From: Anthropogastromicrobium aceti
Lineage (GTDB): Bacteria; Bacillota; Clostridia; Lachnospirales; Lachnospiraceae
NCBI RefSeq assembly: GCF_025567095.1
Contig: NZ_JAOQJH010000015.1
Reading direction: 5' to 3' (one strand)
Length of the DNA stretch: 64,000 bases
Shown here: positions 17,614 through 26,477 of the stretch, one piece after another
How positions within the stretch are numbered: position 1 is the stretch's first letter
Layout: the number at the start of each line of letters is the position of its first letter
Translations under genes and position numbers: made by a program
Notes under the pieces: generated by a model
What the model was told of the DNA's origin: nothing
What the model saw: only the letters and a program-made list of their open reading frames with translations
The model's database searches: none

Positions 17614-19038
17614 ATGAGCTTATATTTTCGTCCGGAAAAGGGAGTATTGGGAGATGTGATCCCATTTTATGATAATGGTGTATTCAAACCATTTTATCTG
17701 CGCAACTATCGAGGAAACCGAGATGCTAATCATCAGGACAGTTGGGTTATGTTAAGCACAACAGATCATGTTCATTTTACAGAGCACGATACGAAAATTG
17801 TTGGAGGAACGGGGTCTGTCATAAAGGTAGATGGAATATATCATATGTTTTTCTGTACATTTCAGGTAATGCCAGAAAAAAATTATATCAATCATGCAGT
17901 TAGTACTAATTTGGATACGTGGACAGAAATTCCAGAAGATCGTTTTGCATCCGACAATCAGATTTATGCTCCTGTGCATTGGAGAGATCCATTTGTTTTT
18001 TGGTGTGAAGAAGAAAACTGCTGGTGGATGATTTTTGCAGCGCAGAAACAGGGAATGACGACAAGAAGAGGCTGTGTTGGCCTTTGCAAATCAGACGATC
18101 TGCATCACTGGAGCTATTGTGATCCGATATATGCTCCTATGAATGCCCAGTGTGCATTTGAATGCCCAGATCTATTCAAGATGGGAGACTGGTATTATCT
18201 TGTATTTTCTTCCTATGCAGACCGTTATCAGACCTTATATAGGAAAAGTCGTAGTTTAAACGGACCATGGGAAACACCTGAGATAGATACCTTTGATACC
18301 CGCGCTTTTTATGCAGCAAAAACAGGTACAGATGGCGTTCACCGTTATGTGTATGGATGGAATCCAACACGCGAAAATAATGAGCATCATTTTGACCCAC
18401 TTGGATATGATGGAAAGGATTGCAATACTTGGGACTGGGGTGGCAATCTAATCGTTCATGAATTATGGCAGGATGAAGACGGAGATTTGTTTGTTAAGCC
18501 AGTTCCTTCTGTTTTGGAAGCAGTTTCAGAAGAAGAAATCATTTCTATGAAGCCGCTGACGGGAGAGTGGAAATTAGCAGAAAATAGTGCCAGTGTAAAT
18601 ACACCATATGGATATAGTGCATTGTTGCTAAATCCATTAAATGAGACAAGTCGTCTTTCCTTTGATATTGAAACAACGGGGGAAGCTGCAAGTGTTGGTG
18701 TTGCTATTCATGTGGACGAATCTTTTGCGGTAGGTTACTATATTAATATTGACTTTGCTCGCAGTCGTATGGAATTTAAGTCAGGTGTGCGTATGACAGA
18801 GCGAGGCGGTCAGATGTTCCCATATGAGGTGGAATTGGAACGGCCGCTTTCATCAAAGACTGGTGAATGCTTCCATGTAGATGTGATTGTATCTGGTACC
18901 ATATTAGAAGTCTATGTTGATAATAGGATTGCACTTGGAACGCGTATGTTTGACATTAAAGGTGGTAATTTTGGCTTGTATGCATCAGATGCAGAAGCTA
19001 ATTTTATGAACATTCAGATATTTAAGAAAAAAATATAA
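17614..19038 (+). CDS. GH32/GH43-clan five-bladed propeller hydrolase, variant B
   Basis: This 474-residue paralogue of the preceding gene shares its layout. The nucleophile block is LGDVIPFYD with Asp14, the transition-state block HWRDPFVFW with Asp125, and the acid/base block FECPDLFKM with Glu183. A C-terminal sandwich follows from about residue 310. No signal peptide is present. It begins one base after the previous stop, so the two are translated together and may act as a pair on different linkages of one sugar. Assignment to GH32, GH43 or a new family would need a profile search. Confidence 0.75.
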   Translation: MSLYFRPEKGVLGDVIPFYDNGVFKPFYLRNYRGNRDANHQDSWVMLSTTDHVHFTEHDTKIVGGTGSVIKVDGIYHMFFCTFQVMPEKNYINHAVSTNLDTWTEIPEDRFASDNQIYAPVHWRDPFVFWCEEENCWWMIFAAQKQGMTTRRGCVGLCKSDDLHHWSYCDPIYAPMNAQCAFECPDLFKMGDWYYLVFSSYADRYQTLYRKSRSLNGPWETPEIDTFDTRAFYAAKTGTDGVHRYVYGWNPTRENNEHHFDPLGYDGKDCNTWDWGGNLIVHELWQDEDGDLFVKPVPSVLEAVSEEEIISMKPLTGEWKLAENSASVNTPYGYSALLLNPLNETSRLSFDIETTGEAASVGVAIHVDESFAVGYYINIDFARSRMEFKSGVRMTERGGQMFPYEVELERPLSSKTGECFHVDVIVSGTILEVYVDNRIALGTRMFDIKGGNFGLYASDAEANFMNIQIFKKKI

Positions 19039-19079
19039 AATTGTTTAAGATCCAGATGCGTTATTTCCTCATTTTATGC

Positions 19080-19085
19080 TATAAT
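19080..19085 (+). promoter_or_regulatory. Possible -10 element before the sensor kinase
   Basis: A perfect TATAAT lies 46 bases before the kinase start. No convincing -35 hexamer is found 16-18 bases upstream, so it may need an activator or be weak. Confidence 0.35.
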
Positions 19086-19131
19086 AGTGATACACAGTCA
19101 TTTGAAGATATGAAACTGGAGGAAAAAACGG

Positions 19132-20763
19132 ATGTTTGGACGTAAGAAAAATAATTTCTATCGTTATATGTTTCAGAAAAGCTTTATGCCGCTTTTTGCA
19201 ATGCTTGTAGTAATTATTATGGCATTTTTGATCTTTTTTCGTATCACAGTTGTGCGCGAGAAGCAAAAAGATCGCGAAAATGATCAGATAAGGCTTGAGA
19301 CCTGTGTATCGTCTACAGAACTTCATATGAAGGAAATTGAAAAGTGGGGAAAGCAGTTACTAAACGGAGTAGATCTCCAGAAATTTGTTTATATGTATGA
19401 TGATCTGGACCGCTATTCCCGCTTTTCGCTTCAAAATGAAATTTACGAGTCTGTCTATGATTTGTATTATAAAAATGAGCAGGTTGACAGTGTAGTGTTG
19501 TATATTCCGACAATGGGAAAAGTGATTACGGATCTTCATTGTCAGACATCAGTAAAGCCATGGATGGAGGAAATGGCAGAGGGGAAAGATCGTACCTGCT
19601 TGTTAGAAAACAATAAGGCGGCTACTTGTATTCATTGGGATGGTGATGGCGCAAGAGCAGTGCTTATTATCACTTGGAAAGATGCAGGTATTATGGAACA
19701 GATAGAAGCCATGTTTTTGGCGGGTGGAGATTCCATTGATTTTGTTTGGAAACCAGAAAAAGAACCAGATGAACAGATGATTTGTGCAGATTCCATATAT
19801 TATCCGTTTCGTATGATCTACAAAGAGAGTAACGATGCAGAAATGAATCATTTTTTTGCTGTTATTGGATTAAGCAGTATATTGTTTATGTGTCTTTGCT
19901 TGATGATTGCAGTTATTAGTATTCAAACATGGAATCGTCAAATCTATAGACCACTGTATCAGCTGTTGATTGAGGCCTTTGATCATATGGAAAAAAATGA
20001 TTTCAGCTATAGAATTGAGGTGCAGAATGAAAATGATTTTTTTCATTCCGTTTATGAAAAGTACAATCACATGGCAGAAACGATGCAACAATATATCGAG
20101 ACGAATTTGCAGCAAAAGGTTCTTGTAAGTCAATCAAACTTGAAACAGCTTCAGTCGCAGATCAGTCCGCATTTTATGTATAACAGCTACTATGTTCTGT
20201 ATCGGATGATTCGAAGAGGAGATCAAGAAAATAGTCTTCATCTTGCAGAATATCTGGGAAGTTTTTATCATTATATTACAAGAAATGCAGATGATGAAAA
20301 GCATCTGTCAGAAGAGATAGAACATGCAGAAAATTATGCCAGAATCCAGAAATACCGTTTTCGCGATAATTTACATGTAGAAATTGCCAAGCCAGATGAA
20401 TGTATTGCTGATGTGTATGTGCCGCGGTTGATTCTTCAGCCAATCTTAGAAAATGCATTTAAATATGCATATGAAAGTGGAAATGGAGATCCAATGAGAT
20501 TGGAACTTGGCTATGAGATTCGAAGTGATCGAGATTTTGATATTATAATAGAAAATAGTGGAGAAATTTCGGATGAGACTCTACAAAGCCTTAATGAGAA
20601 ACTACAGAGTACAGATATGCAAATGGAAACAACGGCAATTATTAATATTAACAGAAGACTGAAATTGTATTTTGGAGATAAAAGTGGATTGTTGGTTGGG
20701 CGTTCGGAACTTGGAGGATTAAAGGTAATTGTACATGTATTTATGGGGGAGGAAACATCATGA
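19132..20763 (+). CDS. Sensor histidine kinase, YesM/LytS type
   Basis: This 543-residue membrane kinase should sense an extracellular sugar and phosphorylate the response regulator encoded next. A membrane helix lies at residues about 17-39, an extracellular domain up to about 242, and a second helix at about 243-267. A HAMP-like linker follows. The phospho-acceptor region reads QISPHFMYNSYY, and the ATP-binding domain has the N box LQPILENAFKYAYE. This architecture belongs to the HisKA_7TM-independent YesM family that controls carbohydrate loci with AraC-type regulators. It overlaps the regulator gene by four bases. Confidence 0.9.
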   Translation: MFGRKKNNFYRYMFQKSFMPLFAMLVVIIMAFLIFFRITVVREKQKDRENDQIRLETCVSSTELHMKEIEKWGKQLLNGVDLQKFVYMYDDLDRYSRFSLQNEIYESVYDLYYKNEQVDSVVLYIPTMGKVITDLHCQTSVKPWMEEMAEGKDRTCLLENNKAATCIHWDGDGARAVLIITWKDAGIMEQIEAMFLAGGDSIDFVWKPEKEPDEQMICADSIYYPFRMIYKESNDAEMNHFFAVIGLSSILFMCLCLMIAVISIQTWNRQIYRPLYQLLIEAFDHMEKNDFSYRIEVQNENDFFHSVYEKYNHMAETMQQYIETNLQQKVLVSQSNLKQLQSQISPHFMYNSYYVLYRMIRRGDQENSLHLAEYLGSFYHYITRNADDEKHLSEEIEHAENYARIQKYRFRDNLHVEIAKPDECIADVYVPRLILQPILENAFKYAYESGNGDPMRLELGYEIRSDRDFDIIIENSGEISDETLQSLNEKLQSTDMQMETTAIININRRLKLYFGDKSGLLVGRSELGGLKVIVHVFMGEETS

Positions 20764-22355
20764 GCATTCAGGCAGGAAGAACGATTAAAATAATAGTTGT
20801 AGATGATGAGCCAATTAGTGCGGATGATATGTCAGATGTAATTCGGGATGAATTTGGAAAAAGCATGAATGTAGATGTTCGTACGGCGTACAATGCTAAA
20901 AGCGTCATAAAGATGGTCGAAGAATCGCCTTGTGATATTTTGCTTTCAGATATACAAATACCTGGTATGACAGGGCTGCAAATGGTAAGCATACTGAGAG
21001 AACAGTTTCCAGATATGCGAGTTCTGTTTCTGACCGGTTATGATGATTTTTCTTTTGCATACGAGGCCTTTCGGCAACATGCAGTTCAATATATTTTAAA
21101 AACAGAAGGTGATGAAGTAGTTCTGGCAGCTTTGAAGAAGGAAATAGATCGTTTGCGCGAAAATGAGAAAATTATGGAGCGCATTAATGATGCAGAAGAA
21201 CGCTATACACAGATGTTGCCTGCATATAGAAGACAGTTGATTATGCAGCTGATGTTGAATCAAAAAGGGGAGTTAGATGAACTGGAAGAGCGAATGCTTG
21301 CAGGAGAATTGTATCTGGTGGTTGGGCTGCTTCAGGGAGATCATAACCACCATGTAAAAACAAAAATGATTACAGCAGGAGCAGTTTCCCAAATTGTTGC
21401 GGGATCATTTGGAAAAGAGCTTGCGTGGAGTGAATATTATTTATTCGATGATGTTTTGATTTGGGTATTTGATTTTGATACAAAGCAGTCTGTTTCCAAG
21501 ACATTGTTCCATCTGATGAGAAAGGCCAGACAGCAGTTGGAGGAGCAGTTAAAGGTGACTATGTTTTTTATCGTCTCAGAAGAAGCAGTAAATGGATTGG
21601 ATTTAAATGAGAAGTATGTTCAAATCAGAACTATGCTTACAAATGAGATTCTTCGCGGTTCTACAGGTGTTGCTATCCGTCATCAGGCTGATGTAGAGGG
21701 TAAAGAGGTAGAAAATGCAAAAAAAGTTTCTGAAATGAGAAGAAATCTGGAAAATATTCAACTTTTGGTGCGAAAGGGATCTATTGCAGAAGCAAAAAAT
21801 GACATTAATGAAGTGATTGCCTATTTAACAACACATTCTCAGACAGAAAATTTGTTGGCAGTTGAGGCAGCGCAATCTTTGAATGCAGCAATTTTATCAT
21901 ATGTGAATCGAAATGGTATGATTTCTCTAATTGTAGAGGCAGAACATTCAGGTGCGATGGGCACAGTGGCTTATTTCAAAAAACTACAGGAACTTTTAGT
22001 GAATGAAGCTGAAAAAAGGATTGACAATACCGTGAAATCTGTGGCAAAATTGGTAGTGAAGTATATTAATAGTCATATCAGTGAAAATGTAAGTACATCA
22101 GTATTATCAGATGTAACTGGATATAGTTCAGGCTATCTTTCTAGGATTTTTCGCCAGGAAATTGGTATGAGTATTCATGATTATGTAGCTCAGACAAGAA
22201 TGAATCTGGCTAAGGAAATGCTTGTGAATACTAATTTAAAAATCTACGAGGTCGCTGAAAATTGTGGATACGAAAATACGACTTATTTTATTAAGATTTT
22301 CCGCATCAGCACAGGGATCACGCCTCAGGATTATAGACTAAAGGGAAAGCATTGA
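20760..22355 (+). CDS. AraC-type response regulator, YesN-like
   Basis: This 531-residue regulator has an N-terminal receiver domain (IIVVDDEP with Asp15/Asp16, phospho-acceptor Asp64 in LLSDIQIPGM). A variable central region follows, and a C-terminal AraC double helix-turn-helix at about residues 430-528 (SVLSDVTGYSSGYLSRIFRQ and YEVAENCGYENTTYFIKIF). Its ATG overlaps the kinase stop as ATGA, indicating translational coupling. It probably activates the fructan operons; no operator could be assigned by eye. Confidence 0.92.
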   Translation: MSIQAGRTIKIIVVDDEPISADDMSDVIRDEFGKSMNVDVRTAYNAKSVIKMVEESPCDILLSDIQIPGMTGLQMVSILREQFPDMRVLFLTGYDDFSFAYEAFRQHAVQYILKTEGDEVVLAALKKEIDRLRENEKIMERINDAEERYTQMLPAYRRQLIMQLMLNQKGELDELEERMLAGELYLVVGLLQGDHNHHVKTKMITAGAVSQIVAGSFGKELAWSEYYLFDDVLIWVFDFDTKQSVSKTLFHLMRKARQQLEEQLKVTMFFIVSEEAVNGLDLNEKYVQIRTMLTNEILRGSTGVAIRHQADVEGKEVENAKKVSEMRRNLENIQLLVRKGSIAEAKNDINEVIAYLTTHSQTENLLAVEAAQSLNAAILSYVNRNGMISLIVEAEHSGAMGTVAYFKKLQELLVNEAEKRIDNTVKSVAKLVVKYINSHISENVSTSVLSDVTGYSSGYLSRIFRQEIGMSIHDYVAQTRMNLAKEMLVNTNLKIYEVAENCGYENTTYFIKIFRISTGITPQDYRLKGKH

Positions 22356-22402
22356 GTGACTGAATATGTAAATGAATTTTTTGTGCAAAGAAAGGAGACA
22401 TT

Positions 22403-23428
22403 ATGAAACTATACAGAATTAAGAATCGCCAAAGCTTTGGCTTTTCAGCTGAAAATCCGACTGGACAAAAAAATGGTGGTACAAAGGGTAAGGATTGTGA
22501 GAAATTAAGACCGTGTATTCAGATTGCTCCGGGAGAGACTGTTACGCTGTGTGATACAGATGGCCCTGGCATGATTACACACATTTGGTTTACCGGATAT
22601 GTTGGACATAGCTTTGTTATGCGTATTTATTGGGAAAATGAGGAATTTCCGTCTGTTGAAGCGCCTATCTCTGCATTTTTTGGCTGCGCATATGACGAAA
22701 ATTTCAAGGATCGCGACGGCAACTACATTGTTTTAAATTCAGCGAAAATCCTCACAGCACCAGGACGTGGCTTTAACAGCTACTGGGAGATGCCATTTGA
22801 AAAGCACTGCCGCATCACTATGGAAAACCGCAGCAAGAAGGAAGAAACGCTGTACTATATGATCTCAGGCTGGTACGGCGAGATTCCGCAGGATGCAGGC
22901 TATTTCCATGCTGCATATCGTCAGGAGCATCCAGTTACGAAGGGACGCGCATATACAATTATTGATGGAATTGAAGGCAGAGGCTGCTTTGCAGGTTTGA
23001 CACTCGCAACAGGTATGAATGGAAATAACACCTGTTGGGTAGAGGGCGAAGCAAAGATGTATATTGACGATGACCAGTATCCAAGCATGAATTATACTGG
23101 AACAGAGGATTATTTCTGCGGCTCATACGGCTTTGGAAATGATATCATTTTGAATCGTTACCAGACATTTAGCGGAATGTATACAGGACTTTTTGCTATC
23201 ATGGGTGACAATCGCGAATTTTATAACGGACAGCAGCGCTTCTTGCTGTATCGCTTCCATGAGAAGGATCCGGTGTATTTCTCTAAGAATTTCAAGATGA
23301 CAATCGACAACCTTGGATGGACAGGACCACGTTACGATGATTACACATCTGTTGCATACTGGTATCTGGAAAAACCATCGAAGCTCGCAAAGGAACTGCC
23401 GAGTGACGAAGAGATGGTTATGAAGTAA
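22403..23428 (+). CDS. DUF2961 / GH172 family enzyme (alpha-fructofuranosidase or difructose dianhydride type)
   Basis: This 341-residue cytoplasmic protein has the DUF2961 pattern: N-terminal GGTKGKDCEKLRPCIQI, DGPGMITHIWFTG, central WYGEIPQDAGYFHA, and the family motif MNYTGTEDYFCGSYGF with Glu235. DUF2961 was classed as GH172 after a Bifidobacterium dentium member was shown to interconvert inulobiose and difructose dianhydride I. Other members act on alpha-D-arabinofuranosides. Here it lies beside GH32 enzymes and a fructokinase, which favours a fructose substrate. It follows the regulator gene by 47 bases with AAAGGAGA, and ends at a terminator. Clan membership is confident; the exact substrate is inference. 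Confidence 0.85.
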   Translation: MKLYRIKNRQSFGFSAENPTGQKNGGTKGKDCEKLRPCIQIAPGETVTLCDTDGPGMITHIWFTGYVGHSFVMRIYWENEEFPSVEAPISAFFGCAYDENFKDRDGNYIVLNSAKILTAPGRGFNSYWEMPFEKHCRITMENRSKKEETLYYMISGWYGEIPQDAGYFHAAYRQEHPVTKGRAYTIIDGIEGRGCFAGLTLATGMNGNNTCWVEGEAKMYIDDDQYPSMNYTGTEDYFCGSYGFGNDIILNRYQTFSGMYTGLFAIMGDNREFYNGQQRFLLYRFHEKDPVYFSKNFKMTIDNLGWTGPRYDDYTSVAYWYLEKPSKLAKELPSDEEMVMK

Positions 23429-23441
23429 TGAATTGACATAT

Positions 23442-23468
23442 GCCCACGGTAAAAACCGTGGGCTTTTT
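23442..23468 (+). terminator. Rho-independent terminator after the GH172 gene
   Basis: A perfect 9-bp GC-rich stem (GCCCACGGT with ACCGTGGGC) with an AAAA loop is followed by TTTTT. It closes the carbohydrate locus. Confidence 0.92.
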
Positions 23469-23496
23469 GCTGTCAAAAAAACACTAAATTTTTTTG

Positions 23497-23525
23497 TATA
23501 CTATATTGCAATATAGAATAGTATG
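23497..23525. promoter_or_regulatory. Candidate PadR operator / promoter region
   Basis: A perfect 16-bp palindrome CTATATTGCAATATAG lies at 23501-23516. It sits within a longer ATACTAT...ATAGTAT symmetry and overlaps TATACT at 23497-23502. It is about 50 bases upstream of the PadR gene, consistent with autoregulation by a dimer. Confidence 0.5.
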
Positions 23526-23567
23526 TGATATGATGCAGCTAACAGGAAAAAAGAAGGAGGTGTGAGC

Positions 23568-23888
23568 ATGAATGCTCAGTTTAAAAAAGGAGCGCTTGAG
23601 TTGTGCGTGCTGTCGCAGCTGGCGCTTCGTGACCAGTACGGCTATGAGCTTACTGAAAATATTTCAAAGGAGATGAAGCTGGCGGCAGGTACGCTGTATT
23701 TGATCTTAAAGAGGTTGAGGGATGAGGAATATGTGGAGACATATCTTGTCGAGGCAGGGGAAGGACCAGCTAGAAAGTATTATCACCTCACGGTGAAGGG
23801 CTGGGCCTATCAGGAACAGTTAAAGAAAGAATGGTTTGATTTCACGGCAGCAGTTGAGCGGCTGATAGTGAGCAAAGAAAGCAAGTGA
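23568..23888 (+). CDS. PadR-family transcriptional regulator
   Basis: This 106-residue winged-helix regulator has the PadR pattern: FKKGALELCVLSQL, GYELTENIS, AAGTLYLILKRLRDEEYVE, ARKYYHLTVKGWAY. I prefer ATG 23568 because GGAGG at 23556-23560 is too close to the earlier GTG 23562. It precedes a DUF1700-type gene, a pairing common in Firmicutes, where PadR represses the downstream membrane-stress genes. A perfect palindrome upstream is its likely operator. Confidence 0.92.
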   Translation: MNAQFKKGALELCVLSQLALRDQYGYELTENISKEMKLAAGTLYLILKRLRDEEYVETYLVEAGEGPARKYYHLTVKGWAYQEQLKKEWFDFTAAVERLIVSKESK

Positions 23889-23948
23889 ATAAAAAATAGC
23901 AGCCGAGTTAATATACGATGCTGAGTATGAAGAAAGGTGGAAAATATT

Positions 23949-25118
23949 ATGAAAAAGGACGAATTTTTTGCACAGCTGCGCACTGCATTTGCAGGGATGG
24001 ATGAGGAATTGTTGACGGATATTCTCGGTGATTACGAGAATCATTTTAAGGAAGGTATTGAAAACGGAAAGAGTGAAGAGGAGATTTGTGAAGAACTTGG
24101 AAATGTCGAGGAAATCCGTCAGGCATTCTTAGATGAAAATCCGGCTGCTATGACAATAAATGTCAATTCAAATTCGGACGCAGTGGGTAATTCTGATATT
24201 TATAACCGTTTTTATCCAGGCATTCAGCGTGTCAATGCTCAGCTCACAGATGCCGATATTGAAATCAAAAAGAGCAATACAAATGAGGTAGAGCTGTCTG
24301 TAACTGGTGGGCTTGCAGATGATATGGAGGCATTAAAAGAGACGCTTCGTGTCAGTGCGTCTGTTGGAACCCTTTCGATTCAGCAGGAAAAGAAAGCAGG
24401 GATAAGTGTTTCTTATGCTGCCTCACGCTTATTTGGCCTTAAGGTGGGGAAATATTCAGCAGGAATTGCTATTCATATTGCAGTGCCAGAGCAGTTTGAA
24501 AAAATTAAGGTAAAGAATATAAGTGGCGATATCGTCGTAAATGATATATCTAGTGAACGTTTTCTAGTAGAAGCAGTGAGTGGTGATATTTCTGTGGATC
24601 AACTTAATACAAAGCAGTGTGAACTTAATTCAAAGAGCGGTGATATCAAAACAAATAACAGCAGCGCAAAGACTTTATTGATTCATACTGGAAGCGGTGA
24701 CGTAGGAGTGGAAGATTGTCAGGCAGATGAACTTTTTGCATCAAGCATCAGCGGCGATGTGAATGTGATCGCATGCAAGGCAGATAAGATGGATGTTGTG
24801 AGTATAAGCGGAGACATAAAGGCCGAATTTGATAAGAGCGCGCAGTGCAGAGCAAAGAGTACCAGTGGTGATTGTAAAGTGACGATTGGAAATCAGGTAG
24901 ATGCTGTAGTTTCCAGTACCAGCGGTGATGTAAACGTTCGCTACATTGGAGAAATTGGACTCGAAATGGTGCTTTCCAGTACGAGTGGTGATGTTTCTGC
25001 TGTCTGCGGAGGAATTAACAGTAAGGGAAAGAAAAAAGTGCAGGAGCGCTTTGGTGAGCCTGACAGTAAGTTAAAGGCGTCTACCATATCTGGTGATATC
25101 AAGGTACGCGATTGTTAA
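23949..25118 (+). CDS. DUF1700/DUF4097-like protein with repeated SGD beta-helix motifs
   Basis: This 389-residue protein has an N-terminal DUF1700-like region (MKKDEFFAQLRTAF and DYENHFKEGIENGKSEEEI). From about residue 190 a repetitive putative beta-helix begins, with ISGDI, VSGDI, KSGDI, GSGDV, ISGDV and TSGDV recurring about every 18-20 residues. Such repeats are typical of DUF4097 adhesin-like domains. No transmembrane helix is obvious, unlike many relatives. The start is ATG 23949 because AAAGGTGG occupies the earlier GTG. It is 60 bases behind PadR and probably in its regulon. Function is unknown. Confidence 0.8.
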   Translation: MKKDEFFAQLRTAFAGMDEELLTDILGDYENHFKEGIENGKSEEEICEELGNVEEIRQAFLDENPAAMTINVNSNSDAVGNSDIYNRFYPGIQRVNAQLTDADIEIKKSNTNEVELSVTGGLADDMEALKETLRVSASVGTLSIQQEKKAGISVSYAASRLFGLKVGKYSAGIAIHIAVPEQFEKIKVKNISGDIVVNDISSERFLVEAVSGDISVDQLNTKQCELNSKSGDIKTNNSSAKTLLIHTGSGDVGVEDCQADELFASSISGDVNVIACKADKMDVVSISGDIKAEFDKSAQCRAKSTSGDCKVTIGNQVDAVVSSTSGDVNVRYIGEIGLEMVLSSTSGDVSAVCGGINSKGKKKVQERFGEPDSKLKASTISGDIKVRDC

Positions 25119-25216
25119 GTTATCGTTCACGGGATATTTTTTCGCCGCTAATTTAAGTATTGAATATGAACTGTAGTGATTCAACTACTACTTGATTTTT
25201 GACAAAAACACCTGCA

Positions 25217-25245
25217 TTGAATTCAAGTATTGCGTAAGCTATAAT
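25217..25245 (+). promoter_or_regulatory. Promoter of the XRE regulator gene
   Basis: TTGAAT at 25217-25222, a 17-base spacer and TATAAT at 25240-25245. The -35 hexamer lies in a perfect palindrome TTGAATTCAA, a possible operator for autoregulation. Confidence 0.65.
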
Positions 25246-25295
25246 ACAACCATCCGTTGAGACAAGAAAGGAAAGACGCAGAGGAGGAGAATAGG

Positions 25296-26405
25296 ATGAG
25301 CAACAGCAATGGAGTCCGAAATGGAACTGAGAAGAATCCATATACGAGTAGTCCATATACAAAAATCGGGGAGCGAATCGGACAGCTTCGCAAGCAGGCA
25401 GGCTTAAAACAGGAGGAGCTTGGGCGCGCCGTGGGCGTAACCACGCAGGCAGTATCGCGATGGGAGTGCGGTGGCGCGCCGGACATCGAGCTTCTTCCGG
25501 CGATTGCTGATACGCTTCATGTATAAGTGGATGAGTTGTTTGGAAGAACACCAGTGGCACAGACGGATATAAAGGAGCTGTTTGACCGCACCTTGTATAG
25601 CTATCCGAAAAAAGACCGCATGAAGGCGGCGTGTGATCTGATGTGGAACATCCAAAAGGCGGTGCTTCGGTGCGAGGATTCAAATATAGACAGCGTTGCT
25701 GTGTCCAATATTCTTGATGCGGCAACTCAAAAGAACCAGAGAAAAACGACACAAAGTCAAGATGTGCAAAGCCAAAATAATGAGCATGACGAGCACAATG
25801 AGCATAAAAAGAAGGCATACAGCACAACAGAGGACTCGGATGCTAGTATTTCCACCAGTGGCCTTTATATTGAGACGGACAGCGGCTATATGAGCTATGG
25901 TTTTAACAACCTCGACTACATATTTTTGCTCTCACAGCCAGAGAACGGGTTTGAGTCGGTAATCAAGGATGCCGATTCGCTGCGCAGACTGTTTTTCTTA
26001 CTCGTTAAGCCATATTGTCTGGAGGTCGTTGCGGCGTTGTATGCGAAAAAGCCAAACGAAAATGTCACAGGGCGTCTCTTAGCAAAGGAATTAAATGCCC
26101 CAGAGCCAGAAGTCATTGCTGTACTCGATGAGTTGTGCAAGTATCATCTGATTCGTAATCTTGAGATTACCGATACAAATGGAAAAATGCACATTTATTC
26201 GTATGAAAACAGTGCCGAGTGGGTGGCATTTCTCACCTTTGCAAGTATGCTTATGTATACAGAAAATGAGGCAAGATTGGCAGTCAATATGAGAAAACAA
26301 TCTGCCTTTTCGGCACCAATTGGAAGCAAAAATCCGTTTGCATCGTGGAATGAGCGCAAGGATGATAATGAGCGCATTAACTTGTACCAGTCAGGAAACG
26401 AATGA
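25296..26405 (+). pseudogene. XRE-family regulator interrupted by an in-frame TAA
   Basis: Residues 1-76 form an XRE helix-turn-helix (IGERIGQLRKQAGLKQEELG, TTQAVSRWECGGAPDIE). A TAA at 25524-25526 then stops the frame exactly where relatives continue with LHVSVDELFG. The same frame resumes at once (VDELFGRTPVAQTDIKELFD) for another 292 codons, which include a winged-helix-like region near EVIAVLDELCKYHLIRN. A single TCA-to-TAA change would explain this. A GTG directly after the stop could allow re-initiation, so the two halves might still be made separately. The N-terminal start is ATG 25296 after GGAGGAG. Confidence 0.75.
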
Positions 26406-26477
26406 AAAAAATGAATAGTTCAAAAGCAAATGGCAGAAATTGAATTGTCAAAAATCAGGTAGTGGGAGAAAAATAAA

